In this document: one piece after another, positions 16,975-26,539 of the stretch | How positions within the stretch are numbered: the stretch's first letter is position 1 | Layout of the letters: every line of letters begins with the position of its first letter | From: Kribbella antibiotica | Lineage (GTDB): Bacteria; Actinomycetota; Actinomycetes; Propionibacteriales; Kribbellaceae | Assembly (NCBI RefSeq): GCF_004349055.1 | Contig: NZ_SMKX01000039.1 | Location: 1-59,114, forward strand | DNA length: 59,114 nt | Direction of reading: 5' to 3' | Notes under the pieces: model-generated | Databases searched by the model: none | Told to the model about the DNA's origin: nothing | The model's input: only the letters and a program-made list of their open reading frames with translations | Translations under genes and position numbers: made by a program

Positions 16975-19885
16975 GGAAGGCCTCAAGGGTGGTGTCGATG
17001 GGAGTGGTGAGGTGGGCGAAGAGGTCAGCGGAGCGGGCTTGGGCTTGGTGAGCGGCGGGAGTCTGACCGAGGTCGGTGAGGACGCGGGCCAGCTGACGGT
17101 GGCCCGCGGCTTCGCCGTGCGCGTTGGCCACAGTGCGGCTGATGGCGAGGGCCTGGGCGACGGCGGCCTGGGCTGCAAGGAGCTGCCCGGTACGGCGGAG
17201 GACCTCGGAACGAATGAGAAGAGCCACCCATTCGTCCTCGCGGTTTCCCAGGTCGCGACAGACCTCGAGACCGGCTTCCAGGGTGGTCAACGCCAGTTGG
17301 TAGTTCCCTTGGTGTGCATGCAGCCGTCCAAGGGCGACGAGCGTGATGCCGGATCCATTCGCATCGTTGCACTGGCGACGGACGGTCAAGCTTCGCTCCA
17401 GGCAATCCTGGGCACGGGAATATTCTCCAGCTTCGGACAAGGCTTCGCCCATGTTGTGCAGCAACGAACCGAACCACGCCGGCTCAGCCTGATGGTCGAT
17501 CAGTTCGAGGCTCTGTGTGTAGTAAGGGATCGCCTCGGTGAGGCGGCCGGTTCGCTGGTAGAACCATGCGAGGTTGTGTAGCGCTAGTCCGGCCAAGGCC
17601 GGATCCCCGATGCTCTGGCGGATGGTAGCGGACTGCCGAAGGTTCTCCTCGGCTTCGGCGAACCTGTTGGCTCGCCAGTTGCAGGATGAGAGGCCCGCGA
17701 GCAGGGTCGCCTCGGTACGCTGGTCGCCGAGCTGGATAGCAGCCGGGAGGGCGAGCCGGATGAGAGCCTCGATTTCGCGCCAACGTCCGCGTTTCTGGAA
17801 CTGCCGCACAATCATCGGAATTAGGCGGCAGAGCGGTTCGCGGAAGGAGTCCGGGAGTTGCTGAGCCAAGGCGGAGAGGTTCGGGAGTTCGTGGTCGAGC
17901 CAAGCGGTGGCGTCGAGCCGAGTGGACAGGTCCAGAATCGAATCCGTGGTAGCGCTCAGACGCTCGAAGCGGTTTCCGTCGAGTGAGCGGCTGACCTCGG
18001 CGACTGCGGTCGCGTACCACTCGAACGCGCGTTTCAGCGCGAGTTCGCAATCTTCGTTCGAATCGTGTTCGCGGGCGAGGTCGCGGCTGTACAGGCGGAG
18101 CAGGTCGTGCATGCGGAAGCGGCCCGGCGCTGCGGCCGCTTCGATCAGGTGCAGCTCTGCCAGTTGGCCCAGGGTGGCGACGCTCGCCGGCACGGTGATG
18201 TCCAGAAGGGCGCCGAGCAGCGGGGCGGTGACCTCGGGGGTCTGTAACAGACCGATCATCCGGAATCCTTCGGCGGCGTGGTGCTCACCGGTTGAGGGCT
18301 GCCGCGCACGCTCGACCAGGTCGAGGTAGCTGATTTCGAGTGAGGATCGCACCGAATCGTCCTCGATGCCGAGATCTCGCCAGTGGCCTGCCTTGAGCCG
18401 TTGAGCAGTGTGCCGGATGGTGAGTTCCGGGCTCGCTGCGAGACGTGCGGCGACGACACGCAGCGACAGCGGGTTGTGACCGCAGTACTGGACCAGGTCG
18501 AGCGCTGACCCCTGTTCACCGGCAACCCGGTCGGCGCCGAGGATCGCGCTCAGCAGGTCGATTGCTTCGGGAGCTGACAGCGGGGTCGCCCTAAAGGCTG
18601 TGCAGGAAAAGGTGGTGATTGGCTGCCTGCTCGTGATCACCACGGCACAGCCTGAGCCTGCGGGCAGCAGGGTCGCAAGCTGATCATCGGTCGCGGCGTT
18701 GTCGAGGAGGATCAGGATCCGCCGGTCTGTCGTCTCGGTACGGAGCATCGCGGCGAGCTCACCTTCGGCGGCGGGCAGGGTCACGTCGTACCCGCAGATC
18801 GCGCGGAGGATCCGGCTGAGCGCGTCGCCCACTGAGACCTGCTCCAGGCCTGGGCTTGCTCCTTGCAGGTCGATGTAGATCTGGCCGTCCGGATACTGGC
18901 TCGCGACAGCATGGCCGGCGCGGATCGCCAAGGCGGACTTGCCGATTCCACCTGGGCCGTGGAGTGCGACAACAGTCGGGCTCGCGAGTTGAACACCCTC
19001 GTCGAGAGCAGCGACCAGTGCATCGAGCTCCGCTGCACGGCCGATGAATCTGGTGTCGACGGGAGGGAGCTGTTGTGGACTTCGGACAGTGGGGGGAGCC
19101 TTGAGAGTCGCGACGACCGTCGGCTGATTGGGCAGGACGAGGTCGCGCCCGTTGAGGATCGTGTCATGGAGTGCGGAGAGCTGATGGCCCGGGGAGATGC
19201 CGAGCTCCTCGTCCATCAGCAGGCTGATGGATTGGTACGCCTCGAGCGCCTCGCCTTGCCTGCCAGTTCGGTACAGCGCTGCCATCAGCTGGTACCAGAA
19301 CGGCTCGCGCAGCGGATTCTCCGCTGTCAGGGTCCGTAGTTCGGCGATGGTCTCGTGGTCTCTGGCGAGGCGGAGGTCGAGATCAATGCGACGTTCGACG
19401 GTCTGCAGCAGCAGTTCGGACAGACGGGACGCCTCGGTCAGCTGCAGCGAGTCCGATGGTACGTCGCTGAGCGGTTTTCCTCTCCACAATTCGGTGGCCT
19501 GACGCAACAAATATGATTCGGCGGCCAGGTCGCCGTGGCTTCCGTGATGGCGTCCGCGTCGAACGATGGTGTTGAATTCATTCAAGTCGACATGATCCGG
19601 TGGTAACTCAATGACATAGGCGTCCGGGGCGGTCCGGATTAGCTCGGGTTCTCCCAGGCATTGCCGAAGGCGCATGACGTACTGATGGACGGTCGCGCGA
19701 GCGGTCTTAACCGGGACTTCAGACCAGAGATTCTCCATCAGTTGATCGATCGAAACCGTCTTGTTGGCCTGCAAAAGAAGGCTTGCGAGAACCACTCGTT
19801 GTTTACCTGCCTGGACAGGGAGCTTCCCGGTGGGACCCTGAACTTCCAGTGGGCCGAGTATGCCGAATCGCAGCGCCGATACCAT
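16961..19885 (-). CDS. AfsR/SARP-family transcriptional regulator with NB-ARC and TPR domains
   Basis: This 974-residue multidomain regulator has an OmpR-type winged helix (about 5-95; LRFGILGPLEV and ATVHQYVMRLRQCL), a bacterial transcriptional activation domain (about 98-245), and an NB-ARC ATPase with P-loop GPGGIGKS at 310-317 and Walker B ILILLDN near 395. C-terminal TPRs (about 690-960) include GLALHNLAWFYQRTG. This is the AfsR layout, which typically activates secondary-metabolite or development genes in response to a signal sensed by the ATPase/TPR part. No biosynthetic cluster is adjacent, so the targets are unknown. It is transcribed towards the lipoprotein gene and diverges from the liv operon across 566 nt. 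Confidence 0.92.
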   Translation of the reverse strand: MVSALRFGILGPLEVQGPTGKLPVQAGKQRVVLASLLLQANKTVSIDQLMENLWSEVPVKTARATVHQYVMRLRQCLGEPELIRTAPDAYVIELPPDHVDLNEFNTIVRRGRHHGSHGDLAAESYLLRQATELWRGKPLSDVPSDSLQLTEASRLSELLLQTVERRIDLDLRLARDHETIAELRTLTAENPLREPFWYQLMAALYRTGRQGEALEAYQSISLLMDEELGISPGHQLSALHDTILNGRDLVLPNQPTVVATLKAPPTVRSPQQLPPVDTRFIGRAAELDALVAALDEGVQLASPTVVALHGPGGIGKSALAIRAGHAVASQYPDGQIYIDLQGASPGLEQVSVGDALSRILRAICGYDVTLPAAEGELAAMLRTETTDRRILILLDNAATDDQLATLLPAGSGCAVVITSRQPITTFSCTAFRATPLSAPEAIDLLSAILGADRVAGEQGSALDLVQYCGHNPLSLRVVAARLAASPELTIRHTAQRLKAGHWRDLGIEDDSVRSSLEISYLDLVERARQPSTGEHHAAEGFRMIGLLQTPEVTAPLLGALLDITVPASVATLGQLAELHLIEAAAAPGRFRMHDLLRLYSRDLAREHDSNEDCELALKRAFEWYATAVAEVSRSLDGNRFERLSATTDSILDLSTRLDATAWLDHELPNLSALAQQLPDSFREPLCRLIPMIVRQFQKRGRWREIEALIRLALPAAIQLGDQRTEATLLAGLSSCNWRANRFAEAEENLRQSATIRQSIGDPALAGLALHNLAWFYQRTGRLTEAIPYYTQSLELIDHQAEPAWFGSLLHNMGEALSEAGEYSRAQDCLERSLTVRRQCNDANGSGITLVALGRLHAHQGNYQLALTTLEAGLEVCRDLGNREDEWVALLIRSEVLRRTGQLLAAQAAVAQALAISRTVANAHGEAAGHRQLARVLTDLGQTPAAHQAQARSADLFAHLTTPIDTTLEAFLTSH

Positions 19886-20451
19886 TTAGTTGCCCCAGCC
19901 CCCTTCTTGATCCCCCCACGCACCTTAACTCTGTGCTGATCGAGGGACACCCTCTGCGCTCGTGCCAAAACCGGCAATGTGAGCACTATTACGCGGATTG
20001 TTGCAGTAGGTGATTGATTGGTCGCAGAAAGCAATTGAATGGGGTGGGTGGGGCCAGTGGGAACTATTGCCGAAGGCCCCTATTCATACCGTGGAGACCT
20101 GCTCGTTGGTGGACGAGCCTTAGGGGCCTGCTGGGCAGTCAGTGAAGCCCTTTTAGGCACGGATTGTCACCGCAATGGTGAGCCGCAGCGGGAATCTGTC
20201 ACTCATTGTGGCGGGCGTCACTCCGCCCCCTGGTCACCCCGTGACTCGATTTGGTCATTCCGTCACTCTCGGTGACCATTTTTTCGGCGAGTCAGTAATC
20301 AGGACTGAAGACGACCCTTACGGCGGTAACGACCTCACAACACAGCCTGTGCGTTGTTCGCTTGGGAGCATCAGGCGGTCTAATCTGCGGATGCTCGCGG
20401 CAAACGTGAGAGTCCGGGGATCGGCCGGACTATCCAGACATGGGAGGAACA
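19886..20451. other. Long divergent intergenic region, no gene seen
   Basis: These 566 nt separate the SARP gene from the liv operon. The short frames here lack ribosome sites and coding bias. The part nearest the SARP gene is unusually A/T-rich for this genome. The part nearer the liv genes carries the GTCAC cluster described separately (20198-20276). Promoters of both genes must lie here, but I could not fix either with confidence. Confidence 0.6.
20198..20276 (+). promoter_or_regulatory. Cluster of GTCAC/GTGAC sites upstream of the liv operon
   Basis: GTCAC occurs at 20198, 20217, 20233 and 20262; the inverted form GTGAC occurs at 20241 and 20272; and a variant GTCAT occurs at 20254. That is six perfect pentamers in 79 bp, ending about 175 nt before the SBP start. 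The arrangement suggests a multi-site operator for a regulator such as the neighbouring SARP or a nitrogen regulator. The identity of the regulator is not determined. Confidence 0.45.
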
Positions 20452-21678
20452 GTGCACCAGCGTTCCGTAGTACGGGTCGGCGCGTCGCTGATCGTTGCGT
20501 CGTTGGCCCTGACTGCTTGCGGTTCTCGCAGTGGTGGCGACGCAGGGTCTAACAGCAGCACCACCAAGACCGCCAAGATCGGCATCATCGCACCGCTGTC
20601 GGGCGACCTGTCGGCGCTGGGCCTCGGTATCCAGCACTCGGTCGAGCTGGCCATCAAGCAGGCCAACGACACCAATGCGATCCCGGGCTGGAAGCTCGAG
20701 GCCGTACCGAAGGACGACGAGGGGCACACAGACCCGGGCAAGAATGCCGCCACCGCGCTCGCCGCTGACGCGGATGTGGTTGGCGTCGTCGGTACACTGA
20801 ATACCAGCGTTGCCCAACTGGTCCAGCCAGTGCTCGCGGCGAAGATGATCGCCCAGGTCTCGCCGGCGAACACCGGCCCCGGCCTGACCCAGGGCGCGCA
20901 GTGGCAGACGGAGCCGAAGCGCCCGTACGCCAACTACTTCCGTACCTGCACCACGGATGCGGTCCAGGGCCCGTTTGCGGCCCGGTACCTGTACGAGACG
21001 GCGAAGATCACCAAGGTCGCCACGATCCACGACAAGAAGGCCTACGGCCAGGGTCTGGTCGGCACCTTCACGGAGGAGTTCAAGAAGCTCGGCGGCACCG
21101 TCGTCGCGGCCCAGACGGTGAACCCGGACGACGTCAACTACAGCGCGGTCGTCTCGGCGATCAAGCCGTTGGCTCCGCAGGCGGTGTACTTCGGCGGTGA
21201 GTTCCCGAACGCCGGACCGCTCTCGCAGCAGATGAAGGCCGGCGGCCTGAACGTCCCGCTGATGGGCGGCGACGGCATCAAAGACCCGAAGTACATCACG
21301 CTGGCCGGTAAGAATTCGACCGGCGACCTGTCCACCTCGGTAGGCGCGCCGACCGACACGACCGACGCCGGCAAGAAGTTCCTCACCGACTACGCCGCTG
21401 CCGGTTACAAGGAAGACTCCGCCGCGTACGGCGGATACTCCTACGACGCCGCTAACGCGATCATCAACGCGCTGAAGACGTCGCTGGCCGGTGCCACTGA
21501 CGTCGAGTCTGCCCGTCAGAAGACGATCGATGCCCTCAGCAAGGTGTCATTCGAGGGTGTGACCGGCAAGGTCGCGTTCGATCAGTACGGCGACAGCACC
21601 TCGAAGGTGCTGACCGTCTACAAGGTGGATGCCGGCAAGTGGGCCACCGTCGAGACCAAGACGTTCGAAACCAAGTAA
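20452..21678 (+). CDS. livK: Branched-chain amino-acid ABC transporter, substrate-binding lipoprotein
   Basis: This protein captures the substrate outside the membrane for the LivHMGF importer. The GTG at 20452 is preferred over ATG 20440, since GGGAGGA lies between them and serves as its ribosome site. The 408-residue product has a lipoprotein signal with lipobox LTAC (Cys23), then the periplasmic-binding-protein type 1 fold (KIGIIAPLSGDLSALG at the start, and a GVVGTLNTS region near 115). Family members bind Leu/Ile/Val or related amides and urea; the exact ligand cannot be read from sequence. A strong hairpin separates it from the permease gene. Confidence 0.92.
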   Translation: MHQRSVVRVGASLIVASLALTACGSRSGGDAGSNSSTTKTAKIGIIAPLSGDLSALGLGIQHSVELAIKQANDTNAIPGWKLEAVPKDDEGHTDPGKNAATALAADADVVGVVGTLNTSVAQLVQPVLAAKMIAQVSPANTGPGLTQGAQWQTEPKRPYANYFRTCTTDAVQGPFAARYLYETAKITKVATIHDKKAYGQGLVGTFTEEFKKLGGTVVAAQTVNPDDVNYSAVVSAIKPLAPQAVYFGGEFPNAGPLSQQMKAGGLNVPLMGGDGIKDPKYITLAGKNSTGDLSTSVGAPTDTTDAGKKFLTDYAAAGYKEDSAAYGGYSYDAANAIINALKTSLAGATDVESARQKTIDALSKVSFEGVTGKVAFDQYGDSTSKVLTVYKVDAGKWATVETKTFETK

Positions 21679-21696
21679 GCAAGTCGACCTTCATGT

Positions 21697-21729
21697 CACG
21701 GGGGTGGGAGTGATCCTCCCGCCCCCGTG
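21697..21729 (+). terminator. Intra-operon hairpin between SBP and permease genes
   Basis: CACGGGGG-T-GGGAG (21697-21710) pairs with CTCCC-G-CCCCCGTG (21716-21729) around a 5-nt loop, giving a 14-bp stem with one T-G wobble. It lies 18 nt after the SBP stop and lacks a U-run. It probably acts as an attenuator or 3'-end stabiliser that keeps the binding protein in excess over the membrane components. Confidence 0.7.
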
Positions 21730-21762
21730 GCATGTCGGAACTAAGGCAGTTGGGAGGTCGAC

Positions 21763-23076
21763 GTGGACCAGTTCTTCCAGCAGCTCGTCAATGGGCTGAC
21801 CCTGGGATCGCTGTACGCCCTGATCGCGGTCGGGTACACCGTCGTCTACGGCATCGTGCAGCTCATCAACTTCGCCCACGGCGAGGTGTTCATGATCGGT
21901 GCGTTCGGCGCACTGACCACATACTTGTTGTTCTTCAAGGACCAGACCTCGGTCTGGATCCTGCCGGTGATGATCATCGGCGCGATCATCGCGTCGGTCG
22001 GCACCGCCGTACTGATGGAACGTGTCGCGTATCGTCCCCTGCGGAACGCGCCACGGCTGGCTCCGCTGATCACCGCGATCGGTATCTCGGTGTTCCTGCA
22101 GGAGTTCATCCGGCTGATGTACGACCAGCCGGCCTGGACGGTTGTCTTGTTCGCCGCCGGTGCGTTGGCTCTCGGGTATGCCGTCGGTGCGCGTCCGGGC
22201 CGCCCGAACCTGAGCCACCCGGTCTCCAAGTGGTCCGACCGGGCCCCGCTGCTCGGCGCCGCCGGTGGCGCCGTGGTGCTGTGGATCGTTGCCCGCCTGG
22301 TCGCGCGTGACCTGGGCGTGCTCTCCGTCGGAGTGATCGTCGTCGGTGCGGCTGTCGGCACAGGGACCGGTCTGCTGGCGGCATCGCTGGCCAAGAAGAC
22401 GGCCCGCGTCATGTTCGGTCTGCAGACGATCGCCACGGCCGCGGCCGTGGCGGTGGTGACGGCCGAGGTCGGCTGGATCGTCTGGCGCATGCTGATCACG
22501 CACGTCGAGTGGCCGAGTGCCAAGCTGGGTATTCCGTTCCCGCAGCTCGACGTCGTGTCCGGTACGGCACTCAACGTCGGCGGCGTGACGATCCAGCGAT
22601 CGGCGATCTTCACGATCGGCGCGCTGGCGTTGTGCGCGATCCTGCTGTGGTTCTTCATCAACCGGACCCGGACCGGGCGCGGGATGCAGGCCGTCTCGCA
22701 GGACCCCGATACCGCCCGGCTCATGGGCATCAACGTCGACAAGATCATCGTGATCGCGTTCGCGCTCGGTGCTGTGCTCGCTGCGGTCGCAGGTGTATCG
22801 CAGGGGCTGCAGAACAGCCAGATCCAGTACCGGATGGGCTTCCTGGCCGGTCTGAAGGCATTCACCGCTGCCGTCCTCGGTGGTATCGGCAACATCTACG
22901 GCGCCGTCGTGGGTGGCCTAGTGCTCGGTGTGGTCGAGTCGATGGCGACGCAGTACATCCCAGGCCAGTTCGGTGGTAGCACCTGGAAGGACGTCTGGGC
23001 GTTCGTGATCCTGATTCTGGTTCTGGTGTTCAGGCCGCAGGGCCTGCTGGGCGCGAGGGTGGTGGACCGCGCATGA
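21763..23076 (+). CDS. livH: Branched-chain amino-acid ABC transporter permease, LivH type
   Basis: This is an inner-membrane permease. It starts at GTG 21763 with GGGAGG upstream. The LivH signature GLTLGSLYALIAVGYTVVYG, then INFAHGEVFMIGA, opens the protein, and GRGMQAVSQDPDTARLMGI is the ATPase-contact loop near residue 305. At 437 residues it is well above the usual 290-310. About 130 extra residues (roughly 125-255), partly hydrophobic and partly basic, are inserted between the N-terminal and C-terminal halves. It overlaps livM by 4 nt (ATGA). Confidence 0.9.
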   Translation: MDQFFQQLVNGLTLGSLYALIAVGYTVVYGIVQLINFAHGEVFMIGAFGALTTYLLFFKDQTSVWILPVMIIGAIIASVGTAVLMERVAYRPLRNAPRLAPLITAIGISVFLQEFIRLMYDQPAWTVVLFAAGALALGYAVGARPGRPNLSHPVSKWSDRAPLLGAAGGAVVLWIVARLVARDLGVLSVGVIVVGAAVGTGTGLLAASLAKKTARVMFGLQTIATAAAVAVVTAEVGWIVWRMLITHVEWPSAKLGIPFPQLDVVSGTALNVGGVTIQRSAIFTIGALALCAILLWFFINRTRTGRGMQAVSQDPDTARLMGINVDKIIVIAFALGAVLAAVAGVSQGLQNSQIQYRMGFLAGLKAFTAAVLGGIGNIYGAVVGGLVLGVVESMATQYIPGQFGGSTWKDVWAFVILILVLVFRPQGLLGARVVDRA

Positions 23077-24782
23077 CGGATGTACAAACGGAGACCCCGG
23101 CAGCGCCGGAGGTCGCGGTTGCTCCGAAGGCCAACCCGGTCGCCTGGCCGCTCGGGTTGGCTGGTGTAGTGCTGGTGATCGTCGGATCGTTCCTGTCCTG
23201 GAGCTACGACGGCACGATCCTGAATGACCTGTCGATCGACTTCTTCCCCGGTGGGCTGCAGATCCTGGCGATCGTCATCGCCGTGCTGTCGCTTGTACTG
23301 TTGCTCGCGGCGAAGGGGCCGCTGGCGGCACTCGGGTCCTGGCTGGACGCGACGCTGGGCCTGCGGACTTTCGGTACCGGTCTGGTCCTGTACATGGCGT
23401 TGGTCCTGGTCGCGATCTCGGTGGAGTCCGAGGGCCTGATCAACGTCAACCCGGGTGGGTACGTGACCCTGGTCGGCGCGCTGCTGATCGCGGTCTCGGG
23501 CTGGTTGCTGCCGCTGCGGCAGTTGCGGAACATGAAAGCGGCGAAGCTGCCAGGGTGGGTCGACATCCTGGCGATCGCTGTCCTGATGGGGTCGCTGCTG
23601 TTCCTCGCGGCCTACGCACTCGGACTCGAGGACGCCTGGTCGTTCATTCTCTGCCTGGTGTTCATCGCGACGGCTGCGACCGGTCTGTTCCGGACCGGTG
23701 CGATGTCGTGGGTCGCCCAGGCCGGGCAGCGAAACCGCAAGGTGCTGACGCTGGCGTCGTTCGCGGTGGCGTTCCTGTTCCCGTTCACGCAGGACGGGTC
23801 GGACGCGAACATGTCGATCGCGACCTCGGTGCTGGTCTTCGCGGCCACCGCGATGGGCCTGAACATCGTCGTCGGTCTGGCGGGTCTGCTCGACCTCGGG
23901 TACATCGCGTTCCTGGGTTCGGGTGCCTATGTCGCGGCGACGCTGTCGCAGTCGGCGTTCGCGACGATCGGCTGGAAGCCGCCGTTCCTGGTTGTCGTGC
24001 TGGTCGGTGCCTTGGTGGCGATGTTGCTGGGGCTCGTGATCGGTTCGCCGACGCTGCGGGTCTCGGGCGACTACCTGGCCATCGTGACGCTGGGCTTCGG
24101 TGAGATCTTCCGGTTCGCGATGTTCAACCTGGACGGCAACAACGGCCCGAACCTGACCAACGGCCCCAACGGTATTCCGGGCATCCCGGACCTGGAGCTG
24201 TTCGGCTTCAACTTCGGTGCCGTGCACCACCCGTTCGGGATCGAGCTCGGCCGGTTCTCGAACTACTACTTCCTGCTGCTGATCCTGACCGGTGGCGTGA
24301 TTCTGGTCTTCTCCCGGCTGAACAACAGCCGGATCGGGCGCGGCTGGGTCGCGATCCGGGAAGACGAGAAGGCGGCCGAGGCTATGGGCGTGAACGTCTT
24401 CGGACTGAAGCTGCTCGCCTTCGCGGTCGGTGCGTTCCTGGCCGGTCTGGCCGGCACCATCAAGGCGCATCAGGACGGTGCAGTCAGCCCGGACCAGTAC
24501 ATCTTCCTGGAGTCGGCGTTCCTGCTGGCGGCGATCGTGCTCGGCGGTATGGGCACCATTGCCGGTGTGTTGCTGGGAGCAACGATCCTGAAGCTGCTGC
24601 CGGAGAAGCTGCGGTTCTTCTCGGAGTACCGGCTGCTGCTGTTCGGCATCACGCTGGTGCTGATGATGCGCTTCCGGCCCGAGGGTCTGGTGGCGAGCAG
24701 ACGGCGGCAGCTCGAGTTCCACGAGGATGACGAGCACCTGGCCGAAGTGGTCGAGAACGAGCTCGTCGAGGAGGCCAAATGA
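23073..24782 (+). CDS. livM: Branched-chain amino-acid ABC transporter permease, LivM type with long N-terminal extension
   Basis: The LivM core begins near residue 225 and includes [37 protein letters not shown] and the coupling loop [19 protein letters not shown] near 425. In front lies an extension of about 220 residues with roughly six membrane helices, so the 569-residue protein is much larger than the 320-425 common in the family. The extension lacks a recognised domain. Its C-terminus is charged. The start ATG 23073 overlaps livH, and its stop overlaps livG (ATGA). Confidence 0.9.
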   Translation: MTDVQTETPAAPEVAVAPKANPVAWPLGLAGVVLVIVGSFLSWSYDGTILNDLSIDFFPGGLQILAIVIAVLSLVLLLAAKGPLAALGSWLDATLGLRTFGTGLVLYMALVLVAISVESEGLINVNPGGYVTLVGALLIAVSGWLLPLRQLRNMKAAKLPGWVDILAIAVLMGSLLFLAAYALGLEDAWSFILCLVFIATAATGLFRTGAMSWVAQAGQRNRKVLTLASFAVAFLFPFTQDGSDANMSIATSVLVFAATAMGLNIVVGLAGLLDLGYIAFLGSGAYVAATLSQSAFATIGWKPPFLVVVLVGALVAMLLGLVIGSPTLRVSGDYLAIVTLGFGEIFRFAMFNLDGNNGPNLTNGPNGIPGIPDLELFGFNFGAVHHPFGIELGRFSNYYFLLLILTGGVILVFSRLNNSRIGRGWVAIREDEKAAEAMGVNVFGLKLLAFAVGAFLAGLAGTIKAHQDGAVSPDQYIFLESAFLLAAIVLGGMGTIAGVLLGATILKLLPEKLRFFSEYRLLLFGITLVLMMRFRPEGLVASRRRQLEFHEDDEHLAEVVENELVEEAK

Positions 24783-25747
24783 CCGTCACGGATGCCCCTC
24801 CGGCCGCTGCTGCGGTCGGCGGGACGGTACTCGAAGCCTCCGGCGTCACCATGCGGTTCGGTGGCCTGCTGGCGGTCAACAACGTCAACCTGACGGTGCG
24901 CGAAGGCGAGATCGTCGGTCTGATCGGCCCGAACGGGGCCGGCAAGACGACGTTCTTCAACTGCCTCACCGGTCTCTACAAGCCGACCAGCGGTCAGGTC
25001 CGGTTCGCCGGGGTGCCGCGGAAGGCGCCGAAACCGCCGAAGCGGAAGCGGGTGAAGAAGGCGCCGTCAGCTGCTGCCGTCGATGCAGTGACTGTCGCCG
25101 TACAGGTGCCGTCGTTGCCGAAGCTGTCGCCGTTGCCGCCGAAGCCGCGTGCGGTGGTGCGGGCGGGGATGGCCCGGACGTTCCAGAACATCCGGCTGTT
25201 CGCGAACATGACCGCGCTGGAGAACGTGATGGTCGGCCGCTACAGCCGCACCAGCGCGGGCGCGATCACCTCGGTGCTGCGCGGCCCGAAGTTCCGTCGT
25301 GAGGAGGCAGCCACCCGGGCCCGCGCCCAGGAGCTGCTCGACTTCGTCGGGCTCGGCAAGTCGACCGAGCACCTGGCCCGGAACATGCCGTACGGCGACC
25401 AGCGCCGGCTCGAGATCGCGCGGGCGCTGGCCACCGACCCGAAGCTCATCCTGCTGGACGAGCCGACGGCGGGCATGAACCCGCAGGAGACCAAGCAGGC
25501 AATGGATCTGATCTTCAAGATCCGGGACCTGGGTCTGTCGGTCGTGGTGATCGAGCACGACATGCGGTTCATCTTCACCCTCTGCGACCGGGTGCTCTGC
25601 CTGGTCCGTGGTGAGACCCTGGTCGAGGGCACACCCGGTGAGGTGCAGTCCGACCCGCGCGTCATCGAGGCCTACATCGGCTCCGGTGAGGACGACGACG
25701 AGGACGACGACGGCCCGCAGGACGTTGTCGAGGAGGCGAAGCCATGA
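24779..25747 (+). CDS. livG: Branched-chain amino-acid ABC transporter ATPase, LivG type
   Basis: This cytoplasmic ATPase drives the Liv importer. Walker A GPNGAGKT is near residues 51-58, the Q-loop region is RTFQNIRLF near 134, and Walker B is [10 protein letters not shown] near 223. The signature segment reads [16 protein letters not shown], with PYGDQ in place of the usual LSGGQ but matching the LivG subfamily. Between Walker A and the Q-loop is an unusual Lys/Pro-rich insert of about 50 residues ([18 protein letters not shown] and onward), and the C-terminus is strongly acidic ([10 protein letters not shown]). The insert and tail carry opposite charges and could interact. Confidence 0.9.
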   Translation: MTVTDAPPAAAAVGGTVLEASGVTMRFGGLLAVNNVNLTVREGEIVGLIGPNGAGKTTFFNCLTGLYKPTSGQVRFAGVPRKAPKPPKRKRVKKAPSAAAVDAVTVAVQVPSLPKLSPLPPKPRAVVRAGMARTFQNIRLFANMTALENVMVGRYSRTSAGAITSVLRGPKFRREEAATRARAQELLDFVGLGKSTEHLARNMPYGDQRRLEIARALATDPKLILLDEPTAGMNPQETKQAMDLIFKIRDLGLSVVVIEHDMRFIFTLCDRVLCLVRGETLVEGTPGEVQSDPRVIEAYIGSGEDDDEDDDGPQDVVEEAKP

Positions 25748-26487
25748 CCGACAGTACTGAGGAAAAGCCGCTCACGGCGATGCTCGAGGTCCGGGACCTG
25801 GAAGTTGCCTACGGCAAGATCGTTGCGGTCAAGAAGATCAGCTTCAGCGTGGAGCAGGGGCAGGTGGTGTCGCTGATCGGCACCAACGGCGCCGGCAAGA
25901 CCACCACGCTGCGGACGATCTCGGGGCTGCTTCGGCCGACCCACGGCGAGATCTGGTTCCAGGGCGAGCGGATCGACAACGTCGCGGCGCACGACATCGT
26001 GACGCGTGGTCTGGCGCACTCGCCGGAGGGCCGGCGGATCTTCCCGCGGCTGACCGTCGAGGAGAACCTGCTGCTCGGTGCGTTCTCGCGCCGGGACCCG
26101 GCGGGGATCCGGACCGACCTGGATTCGGCGTACGACCTGTTCCCGATCCTGGGGGAGCGGCGCAAGCAGCCGGCCGGAACGTTCTCCGGTGGTGAGCAGC
26201 AGATGCTGGCGATGGGCCGGGCGATGATGAGCCGGCCCAAGCTGATGATGCTCGACGAGCCGTCGATGGGTCTGTCGCCGATCATGATGAAGCGCATCAT
26301 GTCGACGGTGACGGAGCTGCAGAAGCAGGGCACCACGATCCTGCTGGTGGAGCAGAACGCCCAGGCCGCCCTGAAGCGGGCGGACTACGGCTACGTGCTG
26401 GAGGTCGGCCAGATCAAACTGTCCGGCACCGGTCGTGAGCTCCTGGTCAACGACGATGTACGTAAGGCGTACCTCGGCGAGGACTGA
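25744..26487 (+). CDS. livF: Branched-chain amino-acid ABC transporter ATPase, LivF type
   Basis: This is the second ATPase of the importer. Walker A GTNGAGKTT is near 48-56, the signature is FSGGEQQMLAMGRAM near 148, Walker B is LMMLDEPSMGLSP near 170, and the H-loop region is ILLVEQNAQ near 201. The length of 247 residues is typical. ATGA overlap with livG. A 15-bp terminator follows 17 nt after the stop, so this is the last gene of the operon. Confidence 0.92.
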   Translation: MTDSTEEKPLTAMLEVRDLEVAYGKIVAVKKISFSVEQGQVVSLIGTNGAGKTTTLRTISGLLRPTHGEIWFQGERIDNVAAHDIVTRGLAHSPEGRRIFPRLTVEENLLLGAFSRRDPAGIRTDLDSAYDLFPILGERRKQPAGTFSGGEQQMLAMGRAMMSRPKLMMLDEPSMGLSPIMMKRIMSTVTELQKQGTTILLVEQNAQAALKRADYGYVLEVGQIKLSGTGRELLVNDDVRKAYLGED

Positions 26488-26504
26488 CAGCGCAGTAACA
26501 CCTT

Positions 26505-26539
26505 CTGAGCCCTCGGTCCTTCGTGGACCGGGGGCTCAG
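26505..26539. terminator. Bidirectional terminator between livF and the DUF554 gene
   Basis: CTGAGCCC-T-CGGTCC (26505-26519) pairs with GGACCG-G-GGGCTCAG (26525-26539) around a TTCGT loop, a 15-bp stem with one T-G wobble. It lies between two convergent genes and overlaps the TGA of the minus-strand gene. Confidence 0.8.

Noticed and set aside
20039..20275. Short plus-strand open frame in the SARP-liv gap
   Set aside because: It has no ribosome site, runs through the GTCAC cluster and has no coding bias.
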